In this document: piece after piece, positions 17,733 through 26,736 of the stretch | Position numbering within the stretch: the stretch's first letter is position 1 | Layout: the number at the start of each line of letters is the position of its first letter | Origin: an uncultured Desulfovibrionaceae bacterium | GTDB taxonomy: Bacteria; Desulfobacterota; Desulfovibrionia; Desulfovibrionales; Desulfovibrionaceae | Reading direction: 5' to 3' | Assembly (NCBI GenBank): GCA_949299515.1 | Contig: CASGAP010000004.1 | Coordinates: 1-64,000, forward strand | DNA length: 64,000 nt | The notes under the pieces: generated by a model | The model's input: only the letters and a program-made list of their open reading frames with translations | Database searches by the model: none | What the model was told of the DNA's origin: nothing | Translations under genes and position numbers: made by a program

Positions 17733-18158
17733 ATGTTTACCGTACAAGATTTTATGACTGACAGCGTCTATACCGTAAAGCCCGGCGATTCGCTGCATGA
17801 CGTGAAAGAACTCATGGAAACGGTTCAGATTCGCCATGCTCCGGTTGTGGACAGCGAAGGCCGCTTCTGCGGACTGGTAACGCACAGGGATTTGCTCAAC
17901 CATACCATATCCCGCTTTGCCGACCTTGACGAACAAACAACGCGGGAAATCAACCAGGCCATTCTGGTCAAAGACATGATGCAGACGGACATCATCTGCG
18001 CAAAGCCCGAACTTTCCCTGATCGAAGCGGGAGAACTGCTTCTCAGGCTCAAATACGGCTGCCTGCCCGTTGTTGTCGGCGATGTGCTGGTGGGCATTCT
18101 GACCGAAGCGGATTTTATAAAAATAACCATTACCCTGCTCAAAGATAAGGAGGACTGA
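17733..18158 (+). CDS. Tandem CBS-domain protein
   Basis: This 141-residue protein is two CBS domains (about 5-60 and 78-138) with nothing else: VQDFMTDSVYTVKPGDSL then VKDMMQTDIICAKPELSL start each repeat. A pair of CBS domains forms a Bateman module that binds adenine nucleotides and usually regulates a partner protein. Here no enzyme or channel is fused to it. The next gene, the M23 peptidase, starts 7 bases later, so the two are cotranscribed, but a functional link is not evident. Confidence 0.85.
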   Translation: MFTVQDFMTDSVYTVKPGDSLHDVKELMETVQIRHAPVVDSEGRFCGLVTHRDLLNHTISRFADLDEQTTREINQAILVKDMMQTDIICAKPELSLIEAGELLLRLKYGCLPVVVGDVLVGILTEADFIKITITLLKDKED

Positions 18159-18165
18159 AACTTTT

Positions 18166-19491
18166 ATGCTCAAGACAAAATTAAGCACGCTTGTCACGCT
18201 TGTAACCCTTGCCGTGCTGGTGCTTTTCGGCTATTTGTTTTTACGGGACCTGCAGGGTCCCAGCTTAAGCTTCAGCGCGGACGGCAAAGAACTTGGGCAA
18301 AAAATCGGTCCCCGCAAAGAAATAACGGTTATTGCCGCCGACACTTCCGGCGTGCGCAGCGTGGAAGTTTCCGTACGCCGCGGCGACAAAACCCTGGAAC
18401 TGTATGAAAAACAATTTGAAGGCAGCCCCCGTTCCGTGGAATATGCGTTCACCCTTGAAGACGCAAAACTGCCCGAAGGCGGCTTTACTCTCATAGTCAC
18501 CGCCCACGACGCTTCCCTGGCAGGCTTCAACAAAGGCAACAGCACCACCAGAGAAATACAGCTTGCCATGGACAACAAACAGCCGCGCATCGTGGTTGAA
18601 ACCTATCCGCCCGCCGTGCACAGAGGCGGCTCCGCCCTTATCGTATACACGGCTTCCGAAGCCCTGACAAAAACCGGGGTTTACGTGGATTCCGTTTTTT
18701 TCCCCGCTTTTGAACAGAAAGACAACACCTATGCCTGCCTTTTCGCTTTCCCCGAAAGCATTTCCGCAGCAGAATACTTCCCGCAGATTTATGCGCAGGA
18801 CACGGCCGGAAATATCACCGAAAGCCGTCTCATCGTCAATGCGGTCAATAAAAATTATCCCGGCGACAAAGTAAAAATCACCGATACGTTCCTCAGCAAA
18901 AAAGCCGAAGAACTCAAAAAAATCGTTCCCTATAAAGAAACCAGCCTCGAACAGTACCTTGAAGCAAACGGCGTCATCAGAAAACAAAACGACCTGCTTA
19001 TCCGCGATATCTGCATAAAAAGCGCCACAGCCAAACCCAAATGGGAAGGGGATTTCAAAATTCTGCCCCGTTCCGCAGTCAAGGCGCAGTTCGGCGACAG
19101 ACGGACATATTACCTGAACGACAAAGAAATAGACAAGCAGGTACACCTCGGCTATGACTTCGCTTCCGTTGCCCGGGCTGAAGTGCCCGCAGGCAACGAC
19201 GGCACCGTTGTTTTTGCCGATTACAACGGCATATACGGCAATCTTGTCATTCTCGAACACGGCCTCGGCCTCAATTCCATTTATTCCCACCTCACCGATT
19301 TCAGGGTTAAGGCAGGCGACACCGTAAAGAAAGGACAGATTATCGGCACCACCGGCACTACGGGACTTGCCGTGGGCGACCATGTCCACTTCGGCGTCTA
19401 TGTGGGCGGCGTTGCAGTACAGCCCAAGGAATGGATTGACCCGAAATGGGTCCGCAACAATATCAGCGTGCGGCTCAGCAAAGCACGTTAA
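18166..19491 (+). CDS. M23-family peptidoglycan endopeptidase, membrane anchored
   Basis: The 441-residue protein has one N-terminal membrane segment (about 7-27, VTLAVLVLFGYLFL), a long periplasmic region with Ig-like or beta-rich character (about 30-220), and a C-terminal LytM/M23 domain (about 320-430). The zinc and catalytic motif is complete: HLGYD, then the HLTDF strand, then HVHFG. Such enzymes cut peptide crosslinks in peptidoglycan or activate amidases. TAAGGAGG lies about 12 bases before the ATG, a little far. It follows the CBS gene closely and precedes the lactate dehydrogenase-like gene by 29 bases. Confidence 0.85.
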   Translation: MLKTKLSTLVTLVTLAVLVLFGYLFLRDLQGPSLSFSADGKELGQKIGPRKEITVIAADTSGVRSVEVSVRRGDKTLELYEKQFEGSPRSVEYAFTLEDAKLPEGGFTLIVTAHDASLAGFNKGNSTTREIQLAMDNKQPRIVVETYPPAVHRGGSALIVYTASEALTKTGVYVDSVFFPAFEQKDNTYACLFAFPESISAAEYFPQIYAQDTAGNITESRLIVNAVNKNYPGDKVKITDTFLSKKAEELKKIVPYKETSLEQYLEANGVIRKQNDLLIRDICIKSATAKPKWEGDFKILPRSAVKAQFGDRRTYYLNDKEIDKQVHLGYDFASVARAEVPAGNDGTVVFADYNGIYGNLVILEHGLGLNSIYSHLTDFRVKAGDTVKKGQIIGTTGTTGLAVGDHVHFGVYVGGVAVQPKEWIDPKWVRNNISVRLSKAR

Positions 19492-19520
19492 CATAACAGT
19501 CCGGCAAAAAAGGAGAACAC

Positions 19521-22500
19521 ATGGCTCACAAAGGTCCGCACGTTTCAATTTCCGCTGCATTTGTGGTAAACCGAATTTTACGCATCAATCTTGACGAATA
19601 CGAAAGCTGGCCGTCAGCCGTGCAGCAGCTTGCCAGCCAAATTGCCGAAGAACTGTTCCTTGTGGCATATAACCCCTTTATTTCGGCACAAACCGTAAAA
19701 AGCAGCGTGGAACAGCGTTTTGAACGCGAATCCCACGCCCTTGCCCATGTATACGCCACGGCCATAAGCGAAGGCATGACCATGTTCTGGAGCGCCTACG
19801 ACGCAGAAGTCAGCTTCAGACACGAACTCGTGGAACGCCTCAATGCCCTTATGCCCAAAGAATGCATTATCACCCGTCCGGGCGCTTTGGTAGAAACCAG
19901 CACCGACGCGACAGACCTGCGCATGGAACTGCCCCTTCTTGTGGTAGAGCCCGACAATATCGAACACGTTGTCAGCCTTGTACGGCTTGCCAACGACATG
20001 AAATTCGCGCTCATTCCCCGCGGCGGCGGTTCAGGCATGACGGGCGGCGCCGTGCCCGCCAGAAAGCGCAGCGTCATTGTCAACATGACGCGCCTTACCA
20101 AAACCGACGTGGACGTACAGAACAAAACCATGCACTGCGAAGCAGGCGTGATAACCCAAGACGCCATAGACAAAGCCGCGGAATACAAACTGCTCTTTAC
20201 CGTTGACCCCGCTTCCAAAACCGCCTCCTCCATAGGCGGCAACATCGCGGAAAACTCCGGCGGCCCGTTCTGTTTCGAATACGGCACAACCCTGGACAAC
20301 CTCCTGTCCTGGCGCATGGTTACCCCCACGGGCGAACTTATCCGCGTGGAACGCATCTGCCACCCCCGCCATAAAATTCTGGAAACCGAAACCGCCACCT
20401 TCGAAGTGCGCGACGACGACACAGGCGGCCTGCGAAGCGTCGTGGAACTGCGCGGCGACGAAATACGCCTGCCCGGTCTTGGAAAAGACGTTACCAACAA
20501 AGTTCTCGGCGGTCTGCCCGGTATGCAGAAAGAAGGCGTGGACGGCATTATCATAGACGCCGTGTTCACCCTGCACGAAATGCCCAAATATTCCCGCGTG
20601 CTTGCCTTGGAATTTTTCGGCCGCAGCATGAAGCCCGCCGCGGAACTTATCAATAAAATCGTAGCCCTGCGCGACAGAATACGCCACGAAGGCGACTACG
20701 TGCGCGTTTCCGCCCTTGAGGAATTTAACGTAAAATACGTGCAGGCCATTGAATACAAACGCAAATCCCCGCGCCACGAAGGCGATCCCATTTCCGTCAT
20801 CATCGTGCAGGTGGACGGCAACGACGAAATGCTTCTTGACGACAGCGTCAAAGAAATCCTCGCCCTTGTGGGGGACAACGAATACATCTACGCCGCCCTT
20901 GCCAAAGACAAAAAAGAAAGCGAGCTGTTCTGGGAAGACAGACATAAGCTTTCCGCCATTGCCAAGCGCACTTCAGGCTTTAAAATGAACGAAGACGTGG
21001 TTATTCCCATGCCGAAAATCCCGGACTTCGCCCATTTCCTGGAACTGCTCAATATTGAAATGGCAGGCAAAGCCTACCGCTACGCCCTGCAGGAAGTGGG
21101 CAGGCTCCAGGGCTTCCCCATGCAGGACGGCGAATTTAACAAAGAATTTTCCTTTGCCTCCAAAATCGCCAGCGGCGAAGGACTGTCCCAGGAATCCAGC
21201 GACATAGACATCAGCGACGACGAACTGACCATGCGCGCCACGCTCTTCCTTGACTCTTTGGGAGAAGAAAATCCGCGTCTGCGCGAAAAAATCCAGGCCA
21301 TATCCCAATATATGCGCAAAAGCCGCATAATCATCGCCAGCCATATGCACGCCGGCGACGGCAACTGCCACGTCAACATTCCCGTAAACTCCAACGACCC
21401 GCACATGATCGAAAACGCCGAAGAAGCCGTGCTGCGCGTTATGGAAATGGCCAAGCAAATGGGCGGTGCCGTTTCAGGCGAACACGGCATAGGCATTACC
21501 AAAATCAGCTTCCTCGAACGCGATAAAATCAAAGCCCTGCGCGCCTTTAAAGAACGCGTCGACCCCAGGGAAATCCTTAACCCCGGCAAACTCGTACAGC
21601 AGGAACTGCCCGTGCGGCCTTTCACCTTTTCTTTTAACCGCCTTATCGAAGACATACGCCAAAGCGGCCTTGCCGACAAGGAACGCTTCATCGAACTGCT
21701 CAGCACCGTGCAGGCCTGCACCCGCTGCGGCAAATGCAAACAGGTCTGCCCCATGGTGTATCCTGAACGTTCCTACCAGTACCACCCCCGCAACAAAAAT
21801 ATGATTTTGGGCGCCATTACCGAGGCTATTTATTATACCCAGGCCACAAAAGGCAAAATAGAACCGAGCCTGCTCGAAGAACTGCGCTTCATGGTGGAAC
21901 ACTGCACAGGCTGCGGCCGCTGCACGTCCGTATGCCCCGTAAAAATAGAATCTGCCAAGGTTGCGCTTGCCATGCTTGCTTTCCTCAAGGAAGAAGGCAT
22001 GGGCGGCCACCCCATTAAAAGCACGGTGCTCAACTGGCTTTCCGGCAATCCGCAGACCCGTATCCCCACCATGGCAAAAGCCGCTGCGCTCGGCCAAAAA
22101 GTGGGCAACACAGTGCTTGGCTTTGTGCCGAAAATGTGGCGCGACAGATTTGAAAGCCCGCTTTTCTCCGGCAAAGGCCCCAATCTCGGTATGCACAATA
22201 TGTACAATGAACTCAGCCTTGAAAAAGGCGGCTACTTTGTACCGCGGCAAAAAGCCGAAGAACTGCAAAACAGCGAAAACGGCATCGAAGCCGTACTTTA
22301 TTTCCCCGGCTGCGGCGGTTCGCTCTTTTACCGCAAAATCGGCCTTGCCACCCTCAACTTGCTTACGCAGGCCAATCTGCCCGTAATCGTGCCCGAACAG
22401 CACCTTTGCTGCGGCTATCCCCTGCTTTCTTCCGGTGCGGACGGCAACTACAAAGACAATCTGGCCAAAAACCAGGAATATCTGTCCAATCTTATCCGCG

Positions 22501-23132
22501 CCGCCGAAGCCCGCGGCCTGCACGTGCGCTATCTGGTCACTGCCTGCGGTTCCTGCCGCGACTCCCTGCGGCGCTACGAACTGAAAGACGCCCAGGACAA
22601 TCCCCTGCAGCAGATGGATTTCATTCAGCTTATCAGCCAACAGGAAAACGCTCCGAGCATTGACGCCAAACAAGATGTTGTATACCACGGATCCTGCCAC
22701 CCGGAATGGAGCGGCGTAAAAGCCGTAAAAGGCGGTGTTATGGCGGCACGTGCCATTGAAAAACTCAGCGGTTCCAACCTGACCCTAAGCCCCGGCTGCT
22801 GCGGCGAATCCGGAACGGGTGCATACTCATCTCCGGGAATTTACAACGCCCTGCGCGAACGCAAGAAAAACCGCCTTGTCAACCTTCTGCCCAATTATAT
22901 GGAAGACACCCCGATCATTGTAGGCTGCCCGTCCTGTAAAATAGGCATCAGCCGCACCCTGATCAAAATTAAGGAAGACGGCCACACCGAACTTGCCAAA
23001 CACCCGGTTCTGCACAGCGCCGAATGGCTGTCCGAACTGATTTACGGCGAACATTGGCTGCAGAACTTCAAAAAAGAAGCGCACAAAATCGACTCTGCCA
23101 CCGGCTTCCGCATTATTGACAAGATCCAATAA
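19521..23132 (+). CDS. FAD-linked oxidase / Fe-S / CCG-domain fusion, D-lactate dehydrogenase-like
   Basis: This 1203-residue protein joins, in order, an FAD-binding domain (about 130-290, PRGGGSGMTGG and GGNIAENSGGP), an FAD-oxidase C-terminal domain with SHMHAGDGNCHVN (about 605) and GEHGIG, two 4Fe-4S motifs (CTRCGKCKQVCP at about 733; CTGCGRCTSVCP at about 795), and two CCG-type Fe-S domains (PGCGGSLF with CCGYPL, near 930-960; GSCHPEWSG with GCCGESG, near 1055-1100). Sulfate reducers use such fusions to oxidise D-lactate or related 2-hydroxy acids and pass electrons to membrane carriers. The substrate cannot be read from sequence. AAGGAG precedes ATG. It has its own terminator. Confidence 0.85.
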   Translation: MAHKGPHVSISAAFVVNRILRINLDEYESWPSAVQQLASQIAEELFLVAYNPFISAQTVKSSVEQRFERESHALAHVYATAISEGMTMFWSAYDAEVSFRHELVERLNALMPKECIITRPGALVETSTDATDLRMELPLLVVEPDNIEHVVSLVRLANDMKFALIPRGGGSGMTGGAVPARKRSVIVNMTRLTKTDVDVQNKTMHCEAGVITQDAIDKAAEYKLLFTVDPASKTASSIGGNIAENSGGPFCFEYGTTLDNLLSWRMVTPTGELIRVERICHPRHKILETETATFEVRDDDTGGLRSVVELRGDEIRLPGLGKDVTNKVLGGLPGMQKEGVDGIIIDAVFTLHEMPKYSRVLALEFFGRSMKPAAELINKIVALRDRIRHEGDYVRVSALEEFNVKYVQAIEYKRKSPRHEGDPISVIIVQVDGNDEMLLDDSVKEILALVGDNEYIYAALAKDKKESELFWEDRHKLSAIAKRTSGFKMNEDVVIPMPKIPDFAHFLELLNIEMAGKAYRYALQEVGRLQGFPMQDGEFNKEFSFASKIASGEGLSQESSDIDISDDELTMRATLFLDSLGEENPRLREKIQAISQYMRKSRIIIASHMHAGDGNCHVNIPVNSNDPHMIENAEEAVLRVMEMAKQMGGAVSGEHGIGITKISFLERDKIKALRAFKERVDPREILNPGKLVQQELPVRPFTFSFNRLIEDIRQSGLADKERFIELLSTVQACTRCGKCKQVCPMVYPERSYQYHPRNKNMILGAITEAIYYTQATKGKIEPSLLEELRFMVEHCTGCGRCTSVCPVKIESAKVALAMLAFLKEEGMGGHPIKSTVLNWLSGNPQTRIPTMAKAAALGQKVGNTVLGFVPKMWRDRFESPLFSGKGPNLGMHNMYNELSLEKGGYFVPRQKAEELQNSENGIEAVLYFPGCGGSLFYRKIGLATLNLLTQANLPVIVPEQHLCCGYPLLSSGADGNYKDNLAKNQEYLSNLIRAAEARGLHVRYLVTACGSCRDSLRRYELKDAQDNPLQQMDFIQLISQQENAPSIDAKQDVVYHGSCHPEWSGVKAVKGGVMAARAIEKLSGSNLTLSPGCCGESGTGAYSSPGIYNALRERKKNRLVNLLPNYMEDTPIIVGCPSCKIGISRTLIKIKEDGHTELAKHPVLHSAEWLSELIYGEHWLQNFKKEAHKIDSATGFRIIDKIQ

Positions 23133-23153
23133 AGCGCAATCTATACCATAAGC

Positions 23154-23183
23154 AAAAAAGCCTGCGGAAAGCAGGCTTTTTTA
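23154..23183 (+). terminator. Terminator of the lactate dehydrogenase-like gene
   Basis: AAAAAAGCCTGC-GGAAA-GCAGGCTTTTTT, 22 bases after the stop. Confidence 0.9.
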
Positions 23184-23228
23184 TTATAACAAAACAACCG
23201 ATAATTATGTTTAACAGGGAGTTTTTTA

Positions 23229-23411
23229 ATTATTTTTCGGAGAAATAACTGCGTTTCCGTCCAGTTGCGCAACGTTCGCAAACTCACTGACGCAAACGGC
23301 TTGCCGCCTTTTGAGAGCCCCCTCACTGCGCGGCATCTGCAGAATCTTGACGAGTGTTTCGGCTTCTGTTCCGCAAATGCCGGGGACAATGGTAACGGAA
23401 AAAATTTTTTT
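23229..23411 (+). repeat. Dispersed structured intergenic repeat, copy B
   Basis: Carries CGGAGAAATAACTGCG, then CGTCCAGTTGCGC, then ACTGACGCAAACGGCTTGCCG, then the 3' block CGGCATCTGC ... GCAAATGCCG as a hairpin, and ends GGTAACGGAAAAAATTTTTT. It sits just after a terminator and between convergent genes, like copy A. Confidence 0.8.
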
Positions 23412-23753
23412 AGCTAATTGGCTTTGCAGATGGTATTATAATCAATACCGTAAGTTTGGAAACATACCTGTTTGTCAGAGAAACACTTTCCCGACTCTTT
23501 TCAAATTTTTTTTTAAAACAGCTTAACAATTTTATAATAAAAACAACTTGTTCCGTGTTGCAAACGCGTGCCTGCCGCAGTGAAAAAACAGAGATAAACC
23601 GTACCTTCAGAAAAAATTTTCACTTTCTGTTTTTTCTGCAAGACCGCGGGCGTTTTTACTCCTGTGCAAAAATGCCGTCTGCCAATTCAGGAACAGTGCT
23701 ATATGTCCGCAATACAATACTGCTGTATGCCGTCGGATTTTTTTCCAAAACTT
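23412..23753. other. Intergenic region without recognisable gene
   Basis: This AT-rich stretch follows repeat copy B and precedes the stop of the leftward small gene. I see no convincing start/ribosome-site pair, tRNA or terminator hairpin in it. Confidence 0.5.
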
Positions 23754-23951
23754 TTATGGCACAAGCCCGCTTCGGACAAACGTATAAAATTCCTTGCCGA
23801 GTAATTGGCGCGTCGTATCAGGCAGGCTTTCCCATTCCTGCGGCACAAATAAATTCTCAAGAACAAAAATTTTATTTTTTTGCATAGTCAGCGCGCCGCA
23901 CAAAGCTTTCAGCAGCAAGCCGCAGTACTCATGATTTACGTCATAGGCCAT
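23754..23951 (-). CDS. Small DUF1413-like protein, copy 2
   Basis: This 65-residue protein shares its pattern with its upstream neighbour: KIFVLENLFVPQEWESLPDTTRQLLGKEF aligns with the neighbour's F-F-V-R-D-L-F...W-x-x-I-P...R-x-x-LG-x-x-F. This is the shape of the DUF1413 family of small proteins with unknown role. GGAGGA 6 bases before the ATG gives a strong start. It lies 19 bases downstream of the paralogue and is surely cotranscribed. No signal peptide or membrane segment is visible. The family name is from memory of the motif and needs a profile search. Confidence 0.6.
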   Translation of the reverse strand: MAYDVNHEYCGLLLKALCGALTMQKNKIFVLENLFVPQEWESLPDTTRQLLGKEFYTFVRSGLVP

Positions 23952-23970
23952 ATCTTTTCCTCCTTACACG

Positions 23971-24204
23971 TTACAGCACAATATAGCGCTGCTGTCCTGC
24001 AGTGGACTCTTCATCGGGCTTTACCCCGCATTCGTTGCTGTTCACATAATTCAAAAACAGCGTACCGAGCATAATCCGTGTCTTGCGCGGTATTCTGTTC
24101 CATTTGTATCCTTTGAACAAATCCCGCACAAAAAACGTTTCGCCTTTTTCCAGCTGTTTTATTTCTGCTACGGCTTTGGCAAGCAATATACCCAAATCAT
24201 TCAT
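23971..24204 (-). CDS. Small DUF1413-like protein, copy 1
   Basis: A 77-residue protein: an N-terminal helix (LAKAVAEIKQLEKGETF) followed by FVRDLFKGYKWNRIPRKTR and LGTLFLNYV, the pattern I associate with DUF1413, whose function is unknown. It is the first gene of a two-gene unit with a diverged paralogue downstream. Upstream lies a striking run of GATATT-type hexamers and a 24-base palindrome resembling overlapping Fur boxes, so iron control is likely. AAGGGTG is the best ribosome site before ATG. Confidence 0.65.
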   Translation of the reverse strand: MNDLGILLAKAVAEIKQLEKGETFFVRDLFKGYKWNRIPRKTRIMLGTLFLNYVNSNECGVKPDEESTAGQQRYIVL

Positions 24205-24227
24205 AAAACACCCTTATAATAAAATCT

Positions 24228-24272
24228 GTTATTGATTATAATATCAATAACAATATCAATATCAATTGTCAA
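24228..24272 (-). promoter_or_regulatory. Fur-box-like operator and promoter of the DUF1413-like pair
   Basis: On the minus strand TTGACA (24272-24267) is followed by hexamers GATATT, GATATT, GTTATT, GATATT. The last part forms a perfect palindrome, GTTATTGAT (24228-24236), 6-base spacer, ATCAATAAC (24243-24251). Fur sites consist of repeated NATWAT hexamers around an inverted repeat, and this run fits that rule. The -10 element inside the repeats is weak (TATTGA at a 17-base spacing). Confidence 0.55.
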
Positions 24273-24363
24273 GTCGGCACAATATTTTTCCGAATTAATA
24301 CCACTGATTATTGCAGTTATAAAAAATCAAAAGAAACAAACCGGTTTATGTTTGGCTTTGTTT

Positions 24364-24553
24364 AAAATTTTTTTTTCAGCCGCTTGTATTCTCGGCAATT
24401 GCGGAACCGAAGCCGACATCTTCGATAAGGTTCCGTAAATACAGTATAACGAAAGAGCTTAGGGGAGCCGCCCAAAGGGCGGCAAGTCGTCTGCATCAGT
24501 GAGTTTGCAAGCTTTACGCAAATAAACGGCAGCGCAGTCATTCCCCCAAAACA
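24364..24553 (-). repeat. Dispersed structured intergenic repeat, copy C
   Basis: Read on the minus strand: GGGGGAATGACTGCGCTGCC, GCGTAAAGC, ACTCACTGATGC, then the perfect hairpin GCCGCCC-TTT-GGGCGGC and CTCCCC, then ACGGAACC ... GGTTCCG pairing in the 3' half, ending in an A/T-rich tail. It lies downstream of mutL on the same strand, beyond the mutL terminator. Confidence 0.85.
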
Positions 24554-24554
24554 A

Positions 24555-24587
24555 AACTAAAAAAAGACCGCCAAAAAAAGCGGTCTG
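24555..24587 (-). terminator. Terminator of mutL
   Basis: On the minus strand AGACCGC, seven-T-containing loop, GCGGTCT, then TTTTTTT, 32 bases after the mutL stop. Confidence 0.9.
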
Positions 24588-24618
24588 CGGTGCCGGCAAA
24601 TTTCTCATAAATACAGTC

Positions 24619-26733
24619 TTACAGAGTGCGTTTAAACAATTTTTCCAAATCCGCACTGTCAAAATGCAGGACGCAGGGACGGCCGTGGGGACAATTGTCA
24701 GGCTCATCGGTTTTCAGCCACTGCACAATAAGCTTTACGGCAGCAACCCAGTCCAGCGGCGTATTGGCTTTAATCGCGGATTTGCAGGCATGACGAACCC
24801 ATACGCTGTCCAGACTGTCCATTTTTTCCGCCAAAATTTCTTTTAAAAAGCCCATGGCCTCCACCCTGTCATAACGGGAGGGCACGGCAGAAATTTTCAG
24901 CAGAACGGGTTTTTCGGGCTCTGTGACGGTTTCTAAAGCGAACCCCAGTTCCGCCAGCGTTTCTTGCACGGTTTCCAAGCGTTTTTCTTCGCTTGCGTGC
25001 AGAGGCAGTTCCAAAGGATACAAAAGCGGCTGGCTTTGTATCTGTCCCTTTTTCATTTCTTCATACAAAATACGCTCGTGCGCAGCGTGCTGATCCAAAA
25101 GCAGCAGCGCGGCATTGTCTTTTTTCAAAATTAAATAGGTTTCCGCTACCTGTCCGAGATATTCCAGCCCGTAAGGAAGTGTATAGGTTTCGGCGTCGGC
25201 GGCTGACAACAAATTCTGCGTTTCTGTATCGGCACCGAATTTTTCAGAGCGCACGGAATATTCCGCACCCGTACAAAGTTGTGCGCCAAGCGGCGCCATT
25301 GCCGCAGCCGGTTCCCGCATTAAACCAGAAGTACGGGAAGCAGACGGAGACAGCAAATCGCACGAAAAATCCTGTGAACGCTCTGCCCGACCGTTGTCCC
25401 GCGCTTTTGCCGCAAAATCATCAGTCTGCATATACGCTTTCTGTCCGTCAACGGCATTTTTGCCGCACGTATCAGGCTCAGCGCCCGCAGCCCCCAAAGC
25501 ACTCTGCACATATTCCGCCGCAGCCGGGCTGACCGCAAGAACTTCCTGCTTCTCGCGGGCAAAGGAAAGACGTGTTTCCTTATCGGCATTGCCCCAAAAT
25601 CCCTGCGGCTTAGGCGTATGCTGTTCTTGATACAAATCCCCGAATTTAGCCTGAGCGCTTGGCCGGACAGCCGTATCGGGCTCTGCAGGACCGAACTCTG
25701 CCGTACCCTGCTGCAAATCCTTTGCGCTGAAATAGGAAGCACAGGCGGACAATGCCTGCTCCACGGCCTGCGCCATGGCATAAAACAGGGCTTTTTCGTC
25801 ACGGAAGCGCACTTCGCTCTTGGCAGGGTGTACGTTGACGTCCACTTCCCGCGGATCAATTTCCAAAAAGAGCAGACACTGCGGATAATCACGGCTGGTA
25901 ATTTTTCCCGCATATGCCTGGCGCACGGCTTTCAGCAAAAGTTTATCGCTGACGGCTCTGCCGTTTACGTATAAAAGCATTCTGTCCGCACGCGGCTGCA
26001 CGGAACGGGGATTGGAAATATAGCCCGAAAGCCTGATGCCGCGGCCCTCATAATCTACGGGCACGAGCTCGTCGATAATTGCAGAAGACCATATTTTGGC
26101 CAGTTTGGCTTTTTTGTCTTCGTCGGCAAAAAATTCCGCAGCGGTGCGGCCTCCCGAAACCAGGCTCATGGAAACCCCGTCCGCAGCCAAAGCAAGACGC
26201 ACGAACAGATCCACTGCACGTTTCAGTTCCGTGGACGGCGCCTTTAAAAATTTGAGTCTGGCAGGAATATTGAAAAACAAGTCGCGCACTTCGATAAGCG
26301 TGCCCCGGCGCAGCACCGCAGGAGCGTGCTCCCGAATGTCCCCGAAATTTACGGCAAGCTCGTGCGCAATAGGGTCCTCTGCCGTTTTGGAAACAATGCG
26401 GAAACGGGAAACAGAAGCAATGCTGGGCAGTGCTTCGCCCCTGAACCCGTAAGAAAGAATATGGGATAAATCCGCCGCAGTCTGCAGTTTGCTGGTGGCA
26501 TGGCGGGTAACGGCAAGTTCCAGCTCGTCGGCAGGAATACCGATACCGTTGTCCTGAACGGAAATTAAACTTTGGCCGCCGTCTTCGACAATCACGGAAA
26601 TTTCCGTGGCCCTGGCGTCAAGAGCATTTTCCACCAGCTCTTTTACCACGCTGGCAGGCCGTTCCACCACCTCTCCGGCGGCTATCTGGTTGCGCAGTTC
26701 GGGCGGCAGAAGATGGATTTTTGCTCTTTGCAT
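24619..26733 (-). CDS. mutL: DNA mismatch repair protein MutL, endonuclease type
   Basis: The 704-residue protein has the GHKL ATPase domain: ENALDARAT, DNGIGIP, ATSKL and GFRGEALPSI in the first 110 residues, then a transducer domain to about 330. A variable linker of about 200 residues rich in Ala and Gln follows. The C-terminal dimerisation domain has DQHAAHERILYEE, matching the DQHA(X)2E(X)4E nuclease motif, with ACKSAIKAN and CPHGRP. MutL with this motif nicks DNA itself, as in organisms lacking MutH. It follows the ABC permease by 3 bases, an unexpected operon partner. Confidence 0.95.
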   Translation of the reverse strand: MQRAKIHLLPPELRNQIAAGEVVERPASVVKELVENALDARATEISVIVEDGGQSLISVQDNGIGIPADELELAVTRHATSKLQTAADLSHILSYGFRGEALPSIASVSRFRIVSKTAEDPIAHELAVNFGDIREHAPAVLRRGTLIEVRDLFFNIPARLKFLKAPSTELKRAVDLFVRLALAADGVSMSLVSGGRTAAEFFADEDKKAKLAKIWSSAIIDELVPVDYEGRGIRLSGYISNPRSVQPRADRMLLYVNGRAVSDKLLLKAVRQAYAGKITSRDYPQCLLFLEIDPREVDVNVHPAKSEVRFRDEKALFYAMAQAVEQALSACASYFSAKDLQQGTAEFGPAEPDTAVRPSAQAKFGDLYQEQHTPKPQGFWGNADKETRLSFAREKQEVLAVSPAAAEYVQSALGAAGAEPDTCGKNAVDGQKAYMQTDDFAAKARDNGRAERSQDFSCDLLSPSASRTSGLMREPAAAMAPLGAQLCTGAEYSVRSEKFGADTETQNLLSAADAETYTLPYGLEYLGQVAETYLILKKDNAALLLLDQHAAHERILYEEMKKGQIQSQPLLYPLELPLHASEEKRLETVQETLAELGFALETVTEPEKPVLLKISAVPSRYDRVEAMGFLKEILAEKMDSLDSVWVRHACKSAIKANTPLDWVAAVKLIVQWLKTDEPDNCPHGRPCVLHFDSADLEKLFKRTL

Positions 26734-26736
26734 GGA

